Positions 11,181 to 24,830 of a stretch of 64,000 nucleotides of DNA are shown one piece after another. The notes beneath the pieces are model-generated. The model saw only the letters and a program-made list of their open reading frames with translations, was not told the origin of the DNA and made no database searches. A program made the position numbers and the translations under genes. Positions within the stretch are counted from its first letter, which is position 1. Each line of letters begins with the position of its first letter. The stretch is from Certhia americana. Lineage: Eukaryota > Chordata > Aves > Passeriformes > Certhiidae. Location of the stretch: contig CM031878.1 of NCBI GenBank assembly GCA_018697195.1, positions 38,536,615 through 38,600,614 on the forward strand, written 5' to 3'.

Positions 11181-14100
11181 CACCTTATGCTTCTATTGGA
11201 AAAACACTGTGCTTGTTTAAGAGCTCACATTTATGGCATGTATATTTATTTTATTGAAAAATGGTAATTTTGAGTTTCAGCTGAGAAAACCTGGCATTGG
11301 CATAACTCTTGTCATTTTATTCTGTTGCTAAGTCTGTGATTACTAGACTACTTAATAATTGCAAGCTGAATGTGAACAAATTCACTGAGACCATCCTGTG
11401 AAATTGTTGCTGCTGAAAGAATGTTGAGCACATATAATCACCTGGAAAGCTCAGTACCTTACATCAAGTCAAAACTTGCTCTTTGCATTCCCAACTCAAG
11501 CAATCAAGCTAAGAAAAGAGATAAGCTAACACCTCTGTGGTGATACCAGAAGAGATCTGACTTTTCCTTTCAGAAATTTGCAGAAAGCAAGGCTGACACA
11601 TCAGTAGTGAAAGCATAAGTAGTGCTCTTTACTTACAGATCCAGCAGTATTGAATATAAGCGTTAATGTTTTCATTTTATAGATAGGAAGAACAAGACTT
11701 TGAGGAGTAAGGTAAATCTTTCAAAGCAGCTCTATAGCGGGTACAGGAATCCATTTATTAAATAGCTGCTGTGAACCTGCATTATCCTATGCTTATACTG
11801 CAGATTGTGACAAACTTTTACTGAGTTACATCTCTTACTTAATGTGCTTTCTCCGAGCCATTGTTGGGCATGAACAAATACTGGAATAAAATATGTTGTT
11901 GTGATATTTCTAAGGAAGGACAAATCAGGAAACATCAGAAATCTTTAATATTCTGCTCTTGCCATAGATGTTCAGTAGCCCCGTAAGAAATGACTAATGT
12001 GGCTGTGTCACCAGTGATTAACAAAAATTTTCTCTATTTCTTCTTTTATCTTTTAATCTTATTCAGTTTACTGTTTTATGAATTGCCATAATTAGATGTT
12101 GATAATCTTTTTTAGAGAGAACAGAACCACAAACCTGTCAACATAATATCTGACTGCCTTCAATGACTACTGCCTTCATTTCTTTCAGTTTGTATTTTAG
12201 AGAATGAACATGTGTATTTTAAGATCAGCTTTATTCTGCTTTACCAACACAAGTCAGGCCATGGAAGAACCAACATATTATTAACACTCTATATCTTCTA
12301 CAGACATACCATGAGAAGTTACTGACTTCTGTAATTTTTTCTTAGTGTGTTCTTATGTTCTCACTTGTTTTTTGGGGTTTTTTTAACTTGGTTTTCATTG
12401 TAAATAAATCTTCACCAAAGCTCTCCTGAGCAAACAAGGGCTTCTTAAAAGACACAGCCCTGAAACTATAGAAGTAGGCGGATCCAGCAATATAATTTAT
12501 TATATTTGAAATTTATTACTCAATCCAGATTCAATGCACAGTATTATGTGAACATGTGAATGAATTTGGTCTGAATGTTTTAAAAACGGGAAGCTATCTC
12601 TTATAGTTTTCCTGGACTGGTCCAAACCCTTTATCACGTGCCACCACAGACTGGAGATACTCATCCTCCTTTTATTTCTTTAGAAGGGGAATTTCTAGGG
12701 TTTAGAAACAAGGCTAGAAAGCCATATATGCTGGAAGGTATTTGAGCAGTGGGGATAGAAGAGGATGGGACATAGAGATGGAAGAAAACAAAACTATGGA
12801 AGTGGAAAAAGTGAAGGGAGTGTTTTATTTATACACCCCAAGTGGCCCGTGCATGGCTTGGAAAGTGTATGTTCCCAGCTCCTCTGTTTTGGGTTGGGTT
12901 TTCAGGCTTACTATAAATGACTGAACGGGCAGTTTTAATTATAGCAAAACATGACAACAGAAATGAATCCTCACTGTTAACAGATCATGAGACTGCATTG
13001 CTGTCCTCAGGGACTGACCCGGCAAGGACTCAAATGCTTGTAAATAGTGCAGGTGTTGAAAACCAATATGAGGTTATCTAATTTCTTGACCAGAGAAATG
13101 CCAACACATGTCTTATGGCATTGTGGTTTATGACAGTACATTTATGGTGGCAATTTACAGGCAGGAAAAGAGATCTTTGATCTCACTACAGCTGGCAACC
13201 TTCACATTTCAGTCACTCATCACCATCTCAGAATGTGCTAATTTTCCGATAGAAATAATAAGTATGAAAAAAGTGGCCAGCTGCATTGGCAATTTTTTAA
13301 GAAGAGATCCAAACCATTTATGTGAATAATTTTTAGCCCTTTATATATGAAATATTACTGTTATTAGTTTCAATTTGTTAATTCCTCTCATGTAATTAGG
13401 GATCTAATTCCCCAAACTCTCTATGTATTCCTTGATGGAATGACCAAAGCTTGACAGAAGAAGAGAAAAATGATGAATGACTTAAAGACTAACAGTCAAA
13501 GATAATTGGTATAAAAATAGTGGCATTTCTGTGACTGAGAAATAATCTATTATCATATGTCTGTGAAGATGAAGTGTCTTCATGGCTGTCAAAAAACTGC
13601 ATACCAGTAACATAGGTTATACACTTCCTGTGAAGAGATTTTTGTACTACAGATTGTGATTTCTGCCACTGTAATTTTTTTGTCCTTGCTTAAAGCTGAG
13701 AGAATTCTCTCATCTAGTTCAACTTGATATATCATTTCAGGTGATCTTTGGGACTCAGTTCAACCACAAGAAACAGCAGATTTTATGACATGATTGAAAA
13801 TACATGCAATATTTCCAGGACAAGATTTGCAGGAAAATTGTTCTGGTTTTTAGTTTTAGTTTTCTGTAAGTACTTGTCTTTCTGTAGTGCTGTAGATGTA
13901 TTACCCCTATAATTGCTCACTCAAGCCTCCAAAATGTTACAATAATGAAATTTCAAGTCAGATGATAAGACATTTCATTTGAACCACACTGTAGCTGTAA
14001 GCTGTACTCATGTTCCTCTGTAATCCAGATTTATTTCCCTCCTCATTCTCAGCAAGCATGAGCAAACATGAAATAGTTTTCTGTAATTATATAAAAAAGA

Positions 14101-17100
14101 AATATAAGCAATGTTACAAAACCTTCTATGAGATGACAAGGTCAGCCATATGCCACTGAATAATTTCCTGAGCATCTGTTCATTCTGGCTATCACAGTGT
14201 CCAACAGTGCAGATATAGTATAAATAATAACGACAGTACCATTTATTGAGTTCTAAACCTACAACTGTATGTTTTGCAAAAGTCCTGCTGAAGGAGATGA
14301 AAGGTCCAGCTGAAGGACATGAAGTTTTGTGAAGCGGGGCTGTGGCTTTAGACATATTACAATATCAGTATCCTTCCTGACCTTCACTGCAACAATATGC
14401 AAGTACAGAGAGAAATCAGACATGCAGATATACAAAGAGAAGCATAGAGAGTTAGTATATCCTGATACATGGAATTAGCTGTCCTCTTCAAAGATGGGCA
14501 TTTCAAAACACGGGGGTTTGAAATGTGATGTCTGCACACTTGGCAGCTGTCAATGCACAATAAAAATTTGATGGGAGACCTTACTCCTAAGGGTGGCTTC
14601 TCAAATATATTTCACAAGTTGTTTTAAGTGTTCATAAAGGACGTCAAGAAACCAAAGTCCTGTTAGTTCACGACCCCTTTTCACAGAAGAAATATCCCAG
14701 ATTTTGTCCTGTGGTGACACTAATTTTTTTTTGTTGAAATTTCTGCTTTTTCTGATGTGTTAGGTAAGAGAGATGTTATCTCAATAACTTTTCTGATGAG
14801 AGCTCCAATGTGTGTTCTTTTACAAATCCATATTTTCACAACTTTCTCATTGAAAGCCTAAGTCAGACAGAAACACTTGGTCCCCATTCAGGATTTTGTG
14901 GCTGCCAGGCAGCTGTTCTTGTGTCTGTCCAGGAGATGTACACTCTCTACGCACATCAGCAGCACACAGATCTTGTGTACAGCTGCCAACACTGCCTTCC
15001 TAACCACAGACTGTGTCTCTGATGCTGTCTCAACAGACAACGCTCTGAACAGGGCTATTTCGTGTCTTCTAAATGCTGTAAAATTACAGATTAATTTATT
15101 GGTGTGACTGTTCCAGCCCCATTGAGCAGACCAGGAGCTCTGGGATACCTTTGTGGCCAAACATTACGGTAACATTCTCTGCTAGAGAATGCAGGAGCCG
15201 GCACAAGTCTGTGTGGTTGGCAAGACACACACAGATGTATCTGTGGTCTAAACCCAGATCTCAGCCTGTTATTTTTCTGACCTTGTGCAGGAGAATGATA
15301 AGCTGCCCAGACAAAATGGGCTCCATGCTTCTCTGGGAGAAAAGGAGGATAGGCTTCCTGCTGAGGACATAAGCCTTTGGTTATGACTGTTGTAGCAAAA
15401 TTTGCCTTTTCTCACGGTCCAGAGAGAAGTACAGAGAGAAAAAAAATTAATAATAATAGACACTGAAAAATGCCCATTAGTTCAATATAACTAATACTTA
15501 AAATAAGGTAATGAATAGAAAATAGGTGTCTTTTGAAGGAATAAGAAAACTGGCCTTGGTTACAGAAATGTTAAGGAATACCAGCTATAATGAATAGATT
15601 TCAAAGCAAAGTCAAAGTACATTATTTGCTGTCTTTTGACTAATATTTCCCTAATCTTGTGCACTTCTGACCCATACCCTTCTGTTGTCTAATAAAAAAG
15701 CAGTGATCACTTCCAGTATGGAATAGTGTATTGAGTACAGTGTGGAAATTAATTTAATTGTGACTAAGTTAAATAGTATTTTTTCTGTCTGGTAAATCTG
15801 AATCTCTGTTTGTGATGAGAAAAAATATCAGAAACTGGACTGCATTGAACTGCCTTCCCCCATTTACATCAAATGAACACTTAGTGGAGAATTAAGTGTT
15901 CTAGTTCCTGTCATATTTTGGTTTATTTATACAAGTATAAGAAAAAAATATAAATAAAACATAACCCTTTAAGAACTTAAACCTTATTAGAAAGAATGGG
16001 GGGGAAAGGCCAGAAAAAGGGTTAATAGAGCTTTCTGCTGTTATATTCAGTACATGTCAGTATTAGCCATCTTATAACAAGGTAAGACATGGATGGACAG
16101 CTGGGGTTTTATGGAATGCCTCATGGGGTGCTGGCTTGCATCTTTTAGCCTGGAGCAATGTAAATCAGTTATTAGATTGGTAAATTTGGGAATATTGCTA
16201 CATGTTTGTGAGGCTGGGGACAGGGAGTGTAGAGCCAGAAACTGTCAGCAAAGTTAGTTTAGTGCAACTGTATACATTGTATCCAAAAATCTAGCTTAGA
16301 ACTTGTCCCACATAAACACAGACTTTCTCTTACATTTGGCTGGGTTGGAGAGGGATGAATCAATTTCCAAATCCATTGCCTTAATGGGGAGAAGATAAAA
16401 ACTCTTAAGCTGTATGGGGAAGCAGACAATATTTGAAGAAAATGTTGGTTAAGACATTTGTGACCTCAATCCTTTAAATTAACTCCATCGTGATCATGAT
16501 CTAATGTTTTTAGACAAGATTTCTGCAGTGCACATTAGGAACAAAATGACTGTTGCTGCACTTGGAAGAACTGTGTGTGAATCCACTTTCCCAGCTGTGG
16601 GCGATACCTGTGTTTCTGGTGGTCTGTACAAGAGCATTTATGTGACTAAACTTCCCCATGTAGCGAAGACTCTTGGAAGAGAAACCATTGTTTATGCAGC
16701 AATCCTGCCTGAGTATGAACATAGGCTGTTTTTTGTACACCTCCCTCGCTGGCTGTGAGGCTGTCAAACATGGAGCTCTGTTGTGCGTAGAGGTTGTACT
16801 GAGAGATATGGTACTGTGTAAGGTACCTTGAACTAGCTGTGTTAGGATTAACAAAGATATCTTATTATTAATTTGATTCCTTTCTGGGGGAAAAAAGGGA
16901 AAAAAACCCCATCGAAACAACAAACCCCAAACCCAAACAAAACGTGTCCTTGGGAGTAAAGTAATCAGTCACTGAATATGTCGAGAATTAATGAAACAAC
17001 CAGGACTCAGGGATATTTTGTGTGCTCTCAATAAATATTAATACTATGAATCCTATATACTAACTATACGTCACAAGGACACATTCTGAAGATTTATGGA

Positions 17101-20100
17101 AAGATCAGGTTTTCTTTCAATTTGTGCCAGTTTTGAAAGACCTCAGCCTTAATAAATAAATGATAATAAACTGTCATTGGGCATATATTTTAGCATTTGG
17201 CATCAATCATGTTCTAGCTCTGTTTTGATGGGCGTAGGTATAAATCTACTCTGCAATAAATCCAGACTCTTCCCTAGAGGAAACAAATATGAAAAGTGGA
17301 AATGATATTTAAATTTGTGATTCTTCCTGTCCCATTTTTAGTTTCAAATGAAACTCCTTAAGGTAGAAGGTAAAAAATCTGGTCATTTAGTTACTTGCCA
17401 GAATTGAAAAGCCTCTGAGTGTGCACACTGAGAATAAATACATCTTTATCTTAAGGTATTAGTACTTCTTTTGTGAGTTTTTCAGCTCTGAAGAAATAAA
17501 GTAAGTGTTACTGAGGAGAGATCCCAAGATAAAAATGTTCAAGGAAAGAAAATCAATTATGTTATTTTTCTTTTTGAAAGAAAGTTCTGGTAGCTCAGAA
17601 TCTACCTACTCTAAATTGGCTTGTTAAACAAGCTGGGTTTTTACATGATTCACATTTTGAAAATGCATTTTAAATATTCTGACAAGTACATGATGCTTTT
17701 AATTTTTTAAGAAATAGAATATGCTAAATCTTAGAATTAGTTTTGAAATAAAGATTTCTTTGCACACTTCAAAAGTAACTAGAAAGGTGAAATATAAACC
17801 TAAAACCGTGATAAATATTTAAGTTAAAAACTTTAAAAATCATGACTTGAAAGAAAAGTTTCCTCTGGGAAAAAAATATATCCTAAATTCCAACCCAAAA
17901 CTCCCCACAAAGTGCGCCAATAGTCTTTAACAACAAAAACTTTGCACAAACACTATGAAAATATCTTCAAGTTCATCTTTTCAGAGGCTGAAATAGGCAG
18001 CAATTAAAGCTAAATTATGAAAACAAATAGCAAGCATAAGATTTTTTTTCTTCTACTGTAAGAATTGATCTTTCAATATTGAACAGTTGGCCAGTTGTTG
18101 GACGCAATTAAGGCCATTTCAAGGTGCAGAGAAGTGAGGTGCGGGGAAGTTGTGCCTTTCTTTCAGTTTGCAGAAAATGTGCCCTCCAGTTTTGCAGCCC
18201 TGCCCCTAGTCCGGCTGTGAGGAAGATGGATGTGGAGGTATCCTGCAATTCTCCCACCACAGTCAGATAATCAGTCAGGTTTGGACCTGCCTGCTCTCTG
18301 AAGCTCCGTATACAAAGTGTTCTGCAGGTCAAGGACCACGGTTCTGTTTCTGTCTGATGCTCCTTAGAGGAGCTGCCAAAGCGGCGGGATTTGGCGCAGC
18401 AGAAGACAGGCTTTCTGCTAAAGGCTCAGTCCTTCAGACTTGTGTCCAGCCCGCATCTAGTCAAGAGGATTCTTTTTGTGAGACCTGAACAAACAAAAAA
18501 CCTCCCACTGAAACAGCTTAAATTAAGCAGAAACAAGAATGATTTGCCTGTGTTGCTTTAAATTCTTTATTGCTCTAAACTACTTCCTTACAGCCCTCAC
18601 AGAAAATACTTCAGCACAACAGGCAGTGATGGAGGGTCCTTAAAGACAATGTTCACAATTTTGAAAGAGCAGCAAACAGCAGCACTCAGAACGGTTTTAT
18701 AAATGACTGATGAGATTTTATGGTGCTTAGGAGAGAAAATATCTGAGTATTCATATGTAAATCTCAGATATTCACTAGAATGCTGCATTTTAAGTACTGC
18801 CATATTTTTCTCTGCAAGTGCATATGGAGTAAGAAGTGGGAGGTAATGTTCTCTCTAGTTACTCTGAAATTTGTTTTAATGTGAAACAAAAATGTCAGAG
18901 TACTAAAGCTCTCAGGCTTTTTTCCTTCCTTTGCAGGGGAAATTCTCAAGGGAATGTGGATAGAAAAATTAATTCTAGAGAGATTAACAAAATCCAATTA
19001 ACCTGGTAAAACCATTAAGTAAATTAGCAAAATTAGTAATCAGAATGTTGCTGGGGTTTTTTTGTTTGCTTAATTCTTGCATTAATAGCTTAACGTGGTA
19101 AATATTCAACAAAGGAGAGTCTTCATTGTCACACAAAGATAAGTTCATGCATTTAGAAGACTTTTGTTTAAATTGAAGAGCCTCTGAAAGTAGCTCACCG
19201 TGTTGGTCATGAATCAAATTTCTCCTACATCACTCTGTTGGGATATAGTAAGTGTTTTTGTATTTTAGTGTATTGCGTGTATATATACACTCTCTACTGA
19301 AGTAAATATAAACTAACTTGATACACATGTCTCTGCAATGTATGCATTTTTCTTTTTCATATTTATATGTGTTTGTATGAAAACAAACATATACTCATCA
19401 GATCTCATTCTTAAATTTCTGGTAGGCCAGGTAAATTAGAATTATTCATTAATGGAAGTGGGAAAATGGAAGTTCTCCGTTTTCTTTCCAACAAAGGATA
19501 AGTTTCAAACTTTGGACAAGTCTACAAACTCCTGATATGATTTACTTTCAAACTTCACAGTGAATTTAGTGTGGAAACCACCCACTTTATTTTTGGGATA
19601 AAGATTCCCCAAACATCTCCTTGCTTTGAAGTTGCTACAATGAATAGAAACTATGTAGTCAATGTCCTGCATGTGCCACAAATCTGGGTCTAAAGACTGT
19701 AGGGCAGAAGAGACTGCACTTGTTTTTCAGACTGCTGCCACTACTGTGTAGTGTCTAATGTTATTTTTCCTATTGTAGAAAAGTTTTGGCAACTGATAAA
19801 ACCTAAAGTAACTAGTGACAAGCTCGTCCTTAAAGAAACTGATGTTGGCTAGTAGAACCAAAACCGCATCTGCCCCGCTCTAATTTGCCCCAAGCCACAT
19901 CCACATTCTTCTGTGGAGAGAATTAAGTGCCACTTTTGTAGGAATTCTAACTTTCCATCATTTTGGTGGTCAGTGTCAGGGGCACCTGGGTATGGGGTGA
20001 GGGCAGAAGGAATTTAAATCCATTTAACGCTTTGATGTGAAGGGATCTCCACAAACAGTCTGTCATTGTTTTGGGCAGGTGAATTGACTCAGAGATAATC

Positions 20101-20399
20101 AGTCAGTCATGAATAACATGAATGGACAGCTGGGTGCCGGTTAAAGGATTTCCATCATGCACGGGTGTTCTGTGTGTCTCACTCAGCCATCTCTCAGATC
20201 ATGAAGAAAACGGCAAAGACCCCTTGGGCAGACTGGCAGAGGAGGCTGCTGCCTTTGGTCCACTCCCCATGCCTCACCATGCCAGAATCTGCAGTGTTAG
20301 GAAATTAGAGCAATAACAAAAATAATGAAGATAAGAGTAATGATAATAGCCTAGAAAGTGGAACTACATGTCTTGAAAGTAAGCTTGTTACTATATCTG

Positions 20400-20427
20400 A
20401 AAAAAAAAAAAAAAAAAAAAAAAAAAA
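20400..20427 (+). repeat. Poly(A) tract, 28 bases
   Basis: An uninterrupted run of 28 A. No AATAAA or ATTAAA lies in the preceding 30 or so bases, and I recognise no parent cDNA upstream, so I annotate it as a homopolymer rather than a retropseudogene tail. Confidence 0.93.
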
Positions 20428-22934
20428 GCCAAAACAAAAACCTCCACATTTTGCTTGCTTCAAATGTTTCTCATGTTCCCAATGACTGCCAGTAAAATAG
20501 TTTGGATGTACTCTAAAAGTCTCCAGGAAACTGATTCCTCCATTTTGGCAGCAGTTCTTGCTTAAGGACTACAGCCAAAAATCAGAAGTTATTGCAGAAA
20601 ATTTGCTGAGTAAATAAGGCACCCACTTTTGTTGCAGACTTCCAGGCCACCAATTTAAGCTTGATGCTTTTACAATTTGTTTTGGTTGTCTATTGCAAAG
20701 ATTCCACACAGTTATTCTGACTTGTTAGCACATTCAAAAGGTCAAAGACTAAATTAAGCAGCATTCTGATAAGTTTTAATTAATCTTTCAGTAACAAATA
20801 CAATTGCCTTCAGGCTTTTCTTGTTCCTGTGCTTAATCAGAGATTAAAACTTGTAGAGACAGTTATTCAAGGACCTGACCTTTCATATGTTCTATAAAAA
20901 CATAGAAGAAGTTACTTTCTTTGTTCCAATTTTCTGGCTACCAAGTCCAGAAAAGGCATGCAAACCCTGGTGTCTGAACAGATGGCTACAGCACACAATT
21001 ATATCCATTCTGGGTTAGTAAGAAAGTAACACCAACTGTCTTTATAGTGTGCCTTTTCAGAAATATTTTGGAAGATGCTTCCCTATAGCGAAGAGAGACA
21101 AGTCATATGTACCTAAGGAGTAGACACTGCACATATGTCTGCACCTGAAGCTGGTAACACAGGTCTTACTTTGGCTATAAAAGTATCAGTTCTCCACACT
21201 CTCCATGGGAGCTGGGGGAAATGTTTGAAAAAATGAAATGAAAAAGTCTCTCTGAAACAGGGCAATAGCTTTCAGCATAGATCCTTTCGTAGTCCAATGG
21301 CAAATAAAGGGCTCAACTATGGTAGTAGCACAGAGGGCAGGCATGGGAGAATCTCTGTTGCTGCCATTTTCTTTTTTCCTCTGGAAATTTAGAATCAAAA
21401 AGTTAGAATTTTAGAAATTGTCTTCTCTCCAGGTGAGGGGAAGAAGAGATTTTATAGGTGGTGGTGACCAGTGCTGTTGGCACATGTACCAAGGCAATAG
21501 GCACTAACCAGGGGGGTTCTGATTTTGGGCCCTATGTGTGAAGCATAAGCAGTTGTTCTTTACCAGCTTCTAGAGTCTGAAGCTGTCCTCACATCTCAGA
21601 ACAGAAACGCGAGGTGAAAAGTGTTTTTTTTGATCAGGTACCACCTGGTGTATACTTGGTGGTTCAACCTGAAACTGTTGCATCACCTGTGAAGTGGGGA
21701 GCATTTGGCACAAGTTTCTGAACTGTACTTTTGCTTCCTGTTTTTTTACAAAATCAGTAGCCCTTTCTAAATTTCTACACCAATTTTCAAAAATAAGGAA
21801 TTTGTGATGTTTTATCTCCCATCTTTTCCATAGGACCAACATATTGCAAGTAATTCGGTGGATGTTTTAGCCGACATTAGCAATGACATCAGAAGCACAG
21901 GGGAATGCCCTTCTGTTCAAGAAAGGACTTGCACTGTCATCAGGCTTCACAGGATCAAGGACTCCCTGCTATTTGCTAAAGAAGATGCACTGTGGTGTCA
22001 AGGTCCTTTGCACAGGGTCTGCATGCTTTCATTAACATGTAGGGCTTTTCTTTGTCTATTTGGTTTAGGCTAATACAGCTAGCAGCATGTAGCAGCACTA
22101 GTCTGTCATGGCCTTCAAGCCCTTTTCCCCTGCTAGTAACATCTTCACAGCGGACATGAAAAATCTACGTATATACTCATGTGATGAACAATTTACTATG
22201 TGTTAACTCAATAAAATGTAAGATGTGAGATGGATTTCTTCTTTTCCTCTTGGAACAGAGGAATTCTCCTTAAGATTTTTTAAAGGCGTGCTCTGATTTT
22301 CTTGGTTTGGGGAATTGTTACAGTTTCCCCCTTTGCATCCTTTAAACACATAAATTTAAAAAGTACAGCAACCTTCTTGGGAACAACTAAGGCTCAAAAT
22401 TCACATATAACACTACTTAGAAAAACTGACAACATAAAATTATTTCTACTAAGTAATGAGCATCAAAGCTGAAATTTTAGAAAGTGATAGAGAAGCTTAT
22501 GTCTATTTATATCTTATATTAGCTTTTTTCTTTCTGCTTCACGGTTCAAACCGGCATTGGTTTACATTGGTTCAGAAGATGGAACGGTAAAATAAAAAAA
22601 CCACTGAAATGTTTAAATTCTTACATTTTTTTTATTTGCAAAGAAGAGTCACAAGGGATTAAGGCACACGCTGTGGCTCCTAAACAGGCAACAGATAGGT
22701 GCCATAACCAGATTCTGCTCACTATGAAGCTTCATGTGGAAATCTTGTATCCTTCCTCATGCAAAGGATCCTGGCTCCCTGGAAAAGCCAAAGAGGGCAA
22801 CATTAGAGAAAATACTAACCCTATGAACATGAGGGTAATGCCCCTCACAAAAGTTAATTAATTCCATTAATGCATGAAGTTGTCTGAAAGTTGAGGCTAT
22901 AAGACTGGAGTGAATTTATGAAATTTATATCATA

Positions 22935-22960
22935 ATCATTATAATGATCATTATAATGAT
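22935..22960. repeat. Perfect 26-base palindrome built from tandem ATCATTATAATG
   Basis: The 26 bases equal their own reverse complement exactly. They consist of the palindromic 14-mer ATCATTATAATGAT followed by a second overlapping copy (CATTATAATGAT), so the same DNA is both a tandem duplication and an uninterrupted palindrome able to form a cruciform. Flanking bases do not extend the symmetry. Confidence 0.92.
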
Positions 22961-23036
22961 ATTTAGAGGTGGTGAGAGAACAGTCTTTAGTATTTTCTTT
23001 GCTTGATACAGCTATCACCTAAAAAACCAGTAACAA

Positions 23037-23080
23037 AACCAACCAACCAACCAACCAACAAACAAACAACTCCCCCCCCC
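23037..23080 (+). repeat. AACC/AAAC microsatellite followed by C9
   Basis: Five AACC units grade into AAAC units (23037-23070), then a run of nine C (23072-23080). Simple repeat. Confidence 0.92.
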
Positions 23081-23409
23081 AAATTAAAAAATATAAATAA
23101 ATCAAGAAATAAAGATTACGTCTCATTAGTTTCAAACCTGTACACTTGTAAAGCTATTGGTGTACCTAAAAAAAACTCTGCAATGCAAAGATGAAGTTAC
23201 AGTAATAGTGAATTCACCAAAAAATTATGAAATTACCTTAGGAATATACTGAAAGATCATTATAATTATGGTTTTGGAACATGTGGGGAAGGCAAGTAGA
23301 CCATTCTTTATAGATGTCATAAGTATTATAGAAAAAGTGATTCCCTCCCTCAGTTTTAACTAACTACTAGGAAAGGAAGTGTGAAGGCACAATATACAAG
23401 AATTTACTT

Positions 23410-23426
23410 AAAAAAAAAAAAAAAAA
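23410..23426 (+). repeat. Poly(A) tract, 17 bases
   Basis: An uninterrupted run of A in AT-rich DNA with no recognised cDNA upstream. Confidence 0.9.
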
Positions 23427-24234
23427 TTGCCAGAGGTTTTTTCCTTGTAAACAGTATCAAACATTTTAAAAACTGCAATTCCATCATTTTAGAAAAGTAT
23501 TTTTTTTATTTGCCTAAAAAGCTTCATGTGTTTTCTCTCTGATCTGCCTGTTTTTCACTCCTTTTTTTGCACATGAAATTCCTCTGCCATAACCTTACAC
23601 TGCTGGTAACACGAAAATGAATTAGTTTGACGGGGAAGTTTTGGTGAAATATCATAATGAAAGTGAAGTAAATCCTCTGCTTATCATCCAAGAAAAAATG
23701 GTGTATTTCACTCTCTGAGCTTTAACACCATGCGCCCTACAGCAAGTAATTTACAGACGATCAGCACTTTGCTACTCTGGCCTCTCATTTCCCTACTTGA
23801 ACTCCCTTCATTAACCCAGCAATTTACAATGGCATTGGGTGGTGGATTTATCACGGGACCTACTCCAAATTGGTCTCTGACGGCAAGAGAGCCAAAACCA
23901 AATTTAATTTCTTGTGTGAAAGCCTCTTTTTCTTTTTTCCCTTTTTCGTTTTCTCTTGTCTTAAAATGTAATATCATTGCCATAACTCAGATCTTGTTAA
24001 TGACATAGCTAGATGGTAAACGTACTATATATGGAATAATTCATGAATCGATTTGAAAGGTAATATTTTACATTTGGTTCTATTTTTAAAATTTCTATTT
24101 TCCATATGGCTTTTTGATTTAGAGTATTTTTTTATGTTACTGCAATTTTTTTCAGATTTGTTTATTTTTGTTTGATAATATTAGTGTGATAAACAAAATT
24201 CCCTGTTTGTTCTTATTCAGTAAGAGTTAGTTGT

Positions 24235-24830
24235 TAATGTTGTGGTTATTTGTTACCAATCATTGTTAAATGTTGTTTTCCCAGTTGTTCCCTTTTTACC
24301 CTAGTCTGTGTTTGCCAGTTTCATGTTTGTATCCCCATGTTCCCAGAATCCTCCCGTCGGAAGCTACATTTGTTGCACCCCGACTGCTGCTCCCAGACGT
24401 CCTTGTGCACTGACTGTATGCAAATAAGGGGCATTTGGCCTAAATCGGACTCCCAAAACCACAAAACAACGTATCATAGAACAATAAAAACAGCAGCACT
24501 ACTCTGAGAAAACCTCAAGGAAGCATACACCAAGAGCTGAGTTCGGCCGTCTTGCCCTAAGTGCAATAGTACCCAGGCAGAGAGACACCCTAGACCGACG
24601 AGCCCTCATGGTCTTCTGGTGCTCTCGTGAGGATAGAAGCCCCAGCTCTGCCTGCGTTCCTGTGGACAAAGCTGCCTTCCTCCTCCTGTGTGCCACCTCT
24701 GGGAGCAGCGGCGGTGTGTGCGCGACCCGTCGGGCCCCCACCTCGAGCTGATCACTAATAAAGGCATTAAAAAGGAGAAAAAGCTCCTGCCCTTTTTCTT
24801 CATTAGGGTGTGAATTTTATTTTGCTGTCC
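24235..24830 (+). mobile_element. Probable ERV LTR, plus strand
   Basis: A block of about 600 bases that becomes GC- and CpG-richer than its surroundings. It has the order expected of a retroviral LTR: an upstream part with a TATA-like ACAATAAAAACAG (24482-24492), a CpG-containing middle, then a poly(A) signal AATAAA (24757-24762) followed by an AAAAAGGAG stretch and CTCCTGCCC. The end resembles the R-U5 ends of bird ERV LTRs as I remember them. Edges are uncertain: the right edge could be at TTCTTCA (about 24802) or slightly beyond. TTAG occurs just outside both candidate edges and may be a 4-base target duplication, but it does not fit a strict TG...CA end. No gag, pol or env sequence adjoins it, so it would be a solo LTR. 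Confidence 0.5.
24757..24762 (+). promoter_or_regulatory. Poly(A) signal AATAAA of probable LTR
   Basis: Canonical hexamer in the 3' part of the probable LTR, placed as expected for the R-U5 junction signal. Function is inferred from position only. Confidence 0.45.

Larger units (their letters stand above)
5591..20399. other. Non-coding AT-rich DNA, no gene recognised
   Basis: Nearly 15 kb without a supportable gene, RNA gene or recognisable transposon. Open frames stay at or below 137 codons, have no motif I recognise and often mirror each other on opposite strands. Base composition is AT-rich throughout, with slightly GC-richer patches near 9.0-9.2, 14.9-15.3 and 18.1-18.5 kb that show no exon-like structure. 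The only discrete features noted are a hairpin near 8.45 kb, an A/G-rich tract near 11.16 kb and a 14-base alternating palindrome (GTGTATATATACAC) near 19.28 kb. Confidence 0.6.
20428..24234. other. Non-coding AT-rich DNA, no gene recognised
   Basis: No supportable gene. Open frames are 92 codons or fewer with no recognised motif. The stretch contains a perfect palindrome at 22.94 kb, an AACC/AAAC microsatellite at 23.04 kb and a poly(A) tract at 23.41 kb, annotated separately. Confidence 0.6.

Noticed and set aside
16504..16758. 84-codon frame with balanced composition
   Set aside because: A longer frame occupies the opposite strand at the same place, and neither resembles a known protein.
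20100..20427. A28 run as the tail of a processed pseudogene
   Set aside because: No poly(A) signal just before it, no recognisable cDNA upstream and no flanking duplication seen.
22085..22105. TAGCAGCAC, which matches the seed of the miR-15/16 family
   Set aside because: Only nine bases match, the rest of the mature sequence does not, and no hairpin partner was found. The same string occurs near 50477 without a hairpin either.
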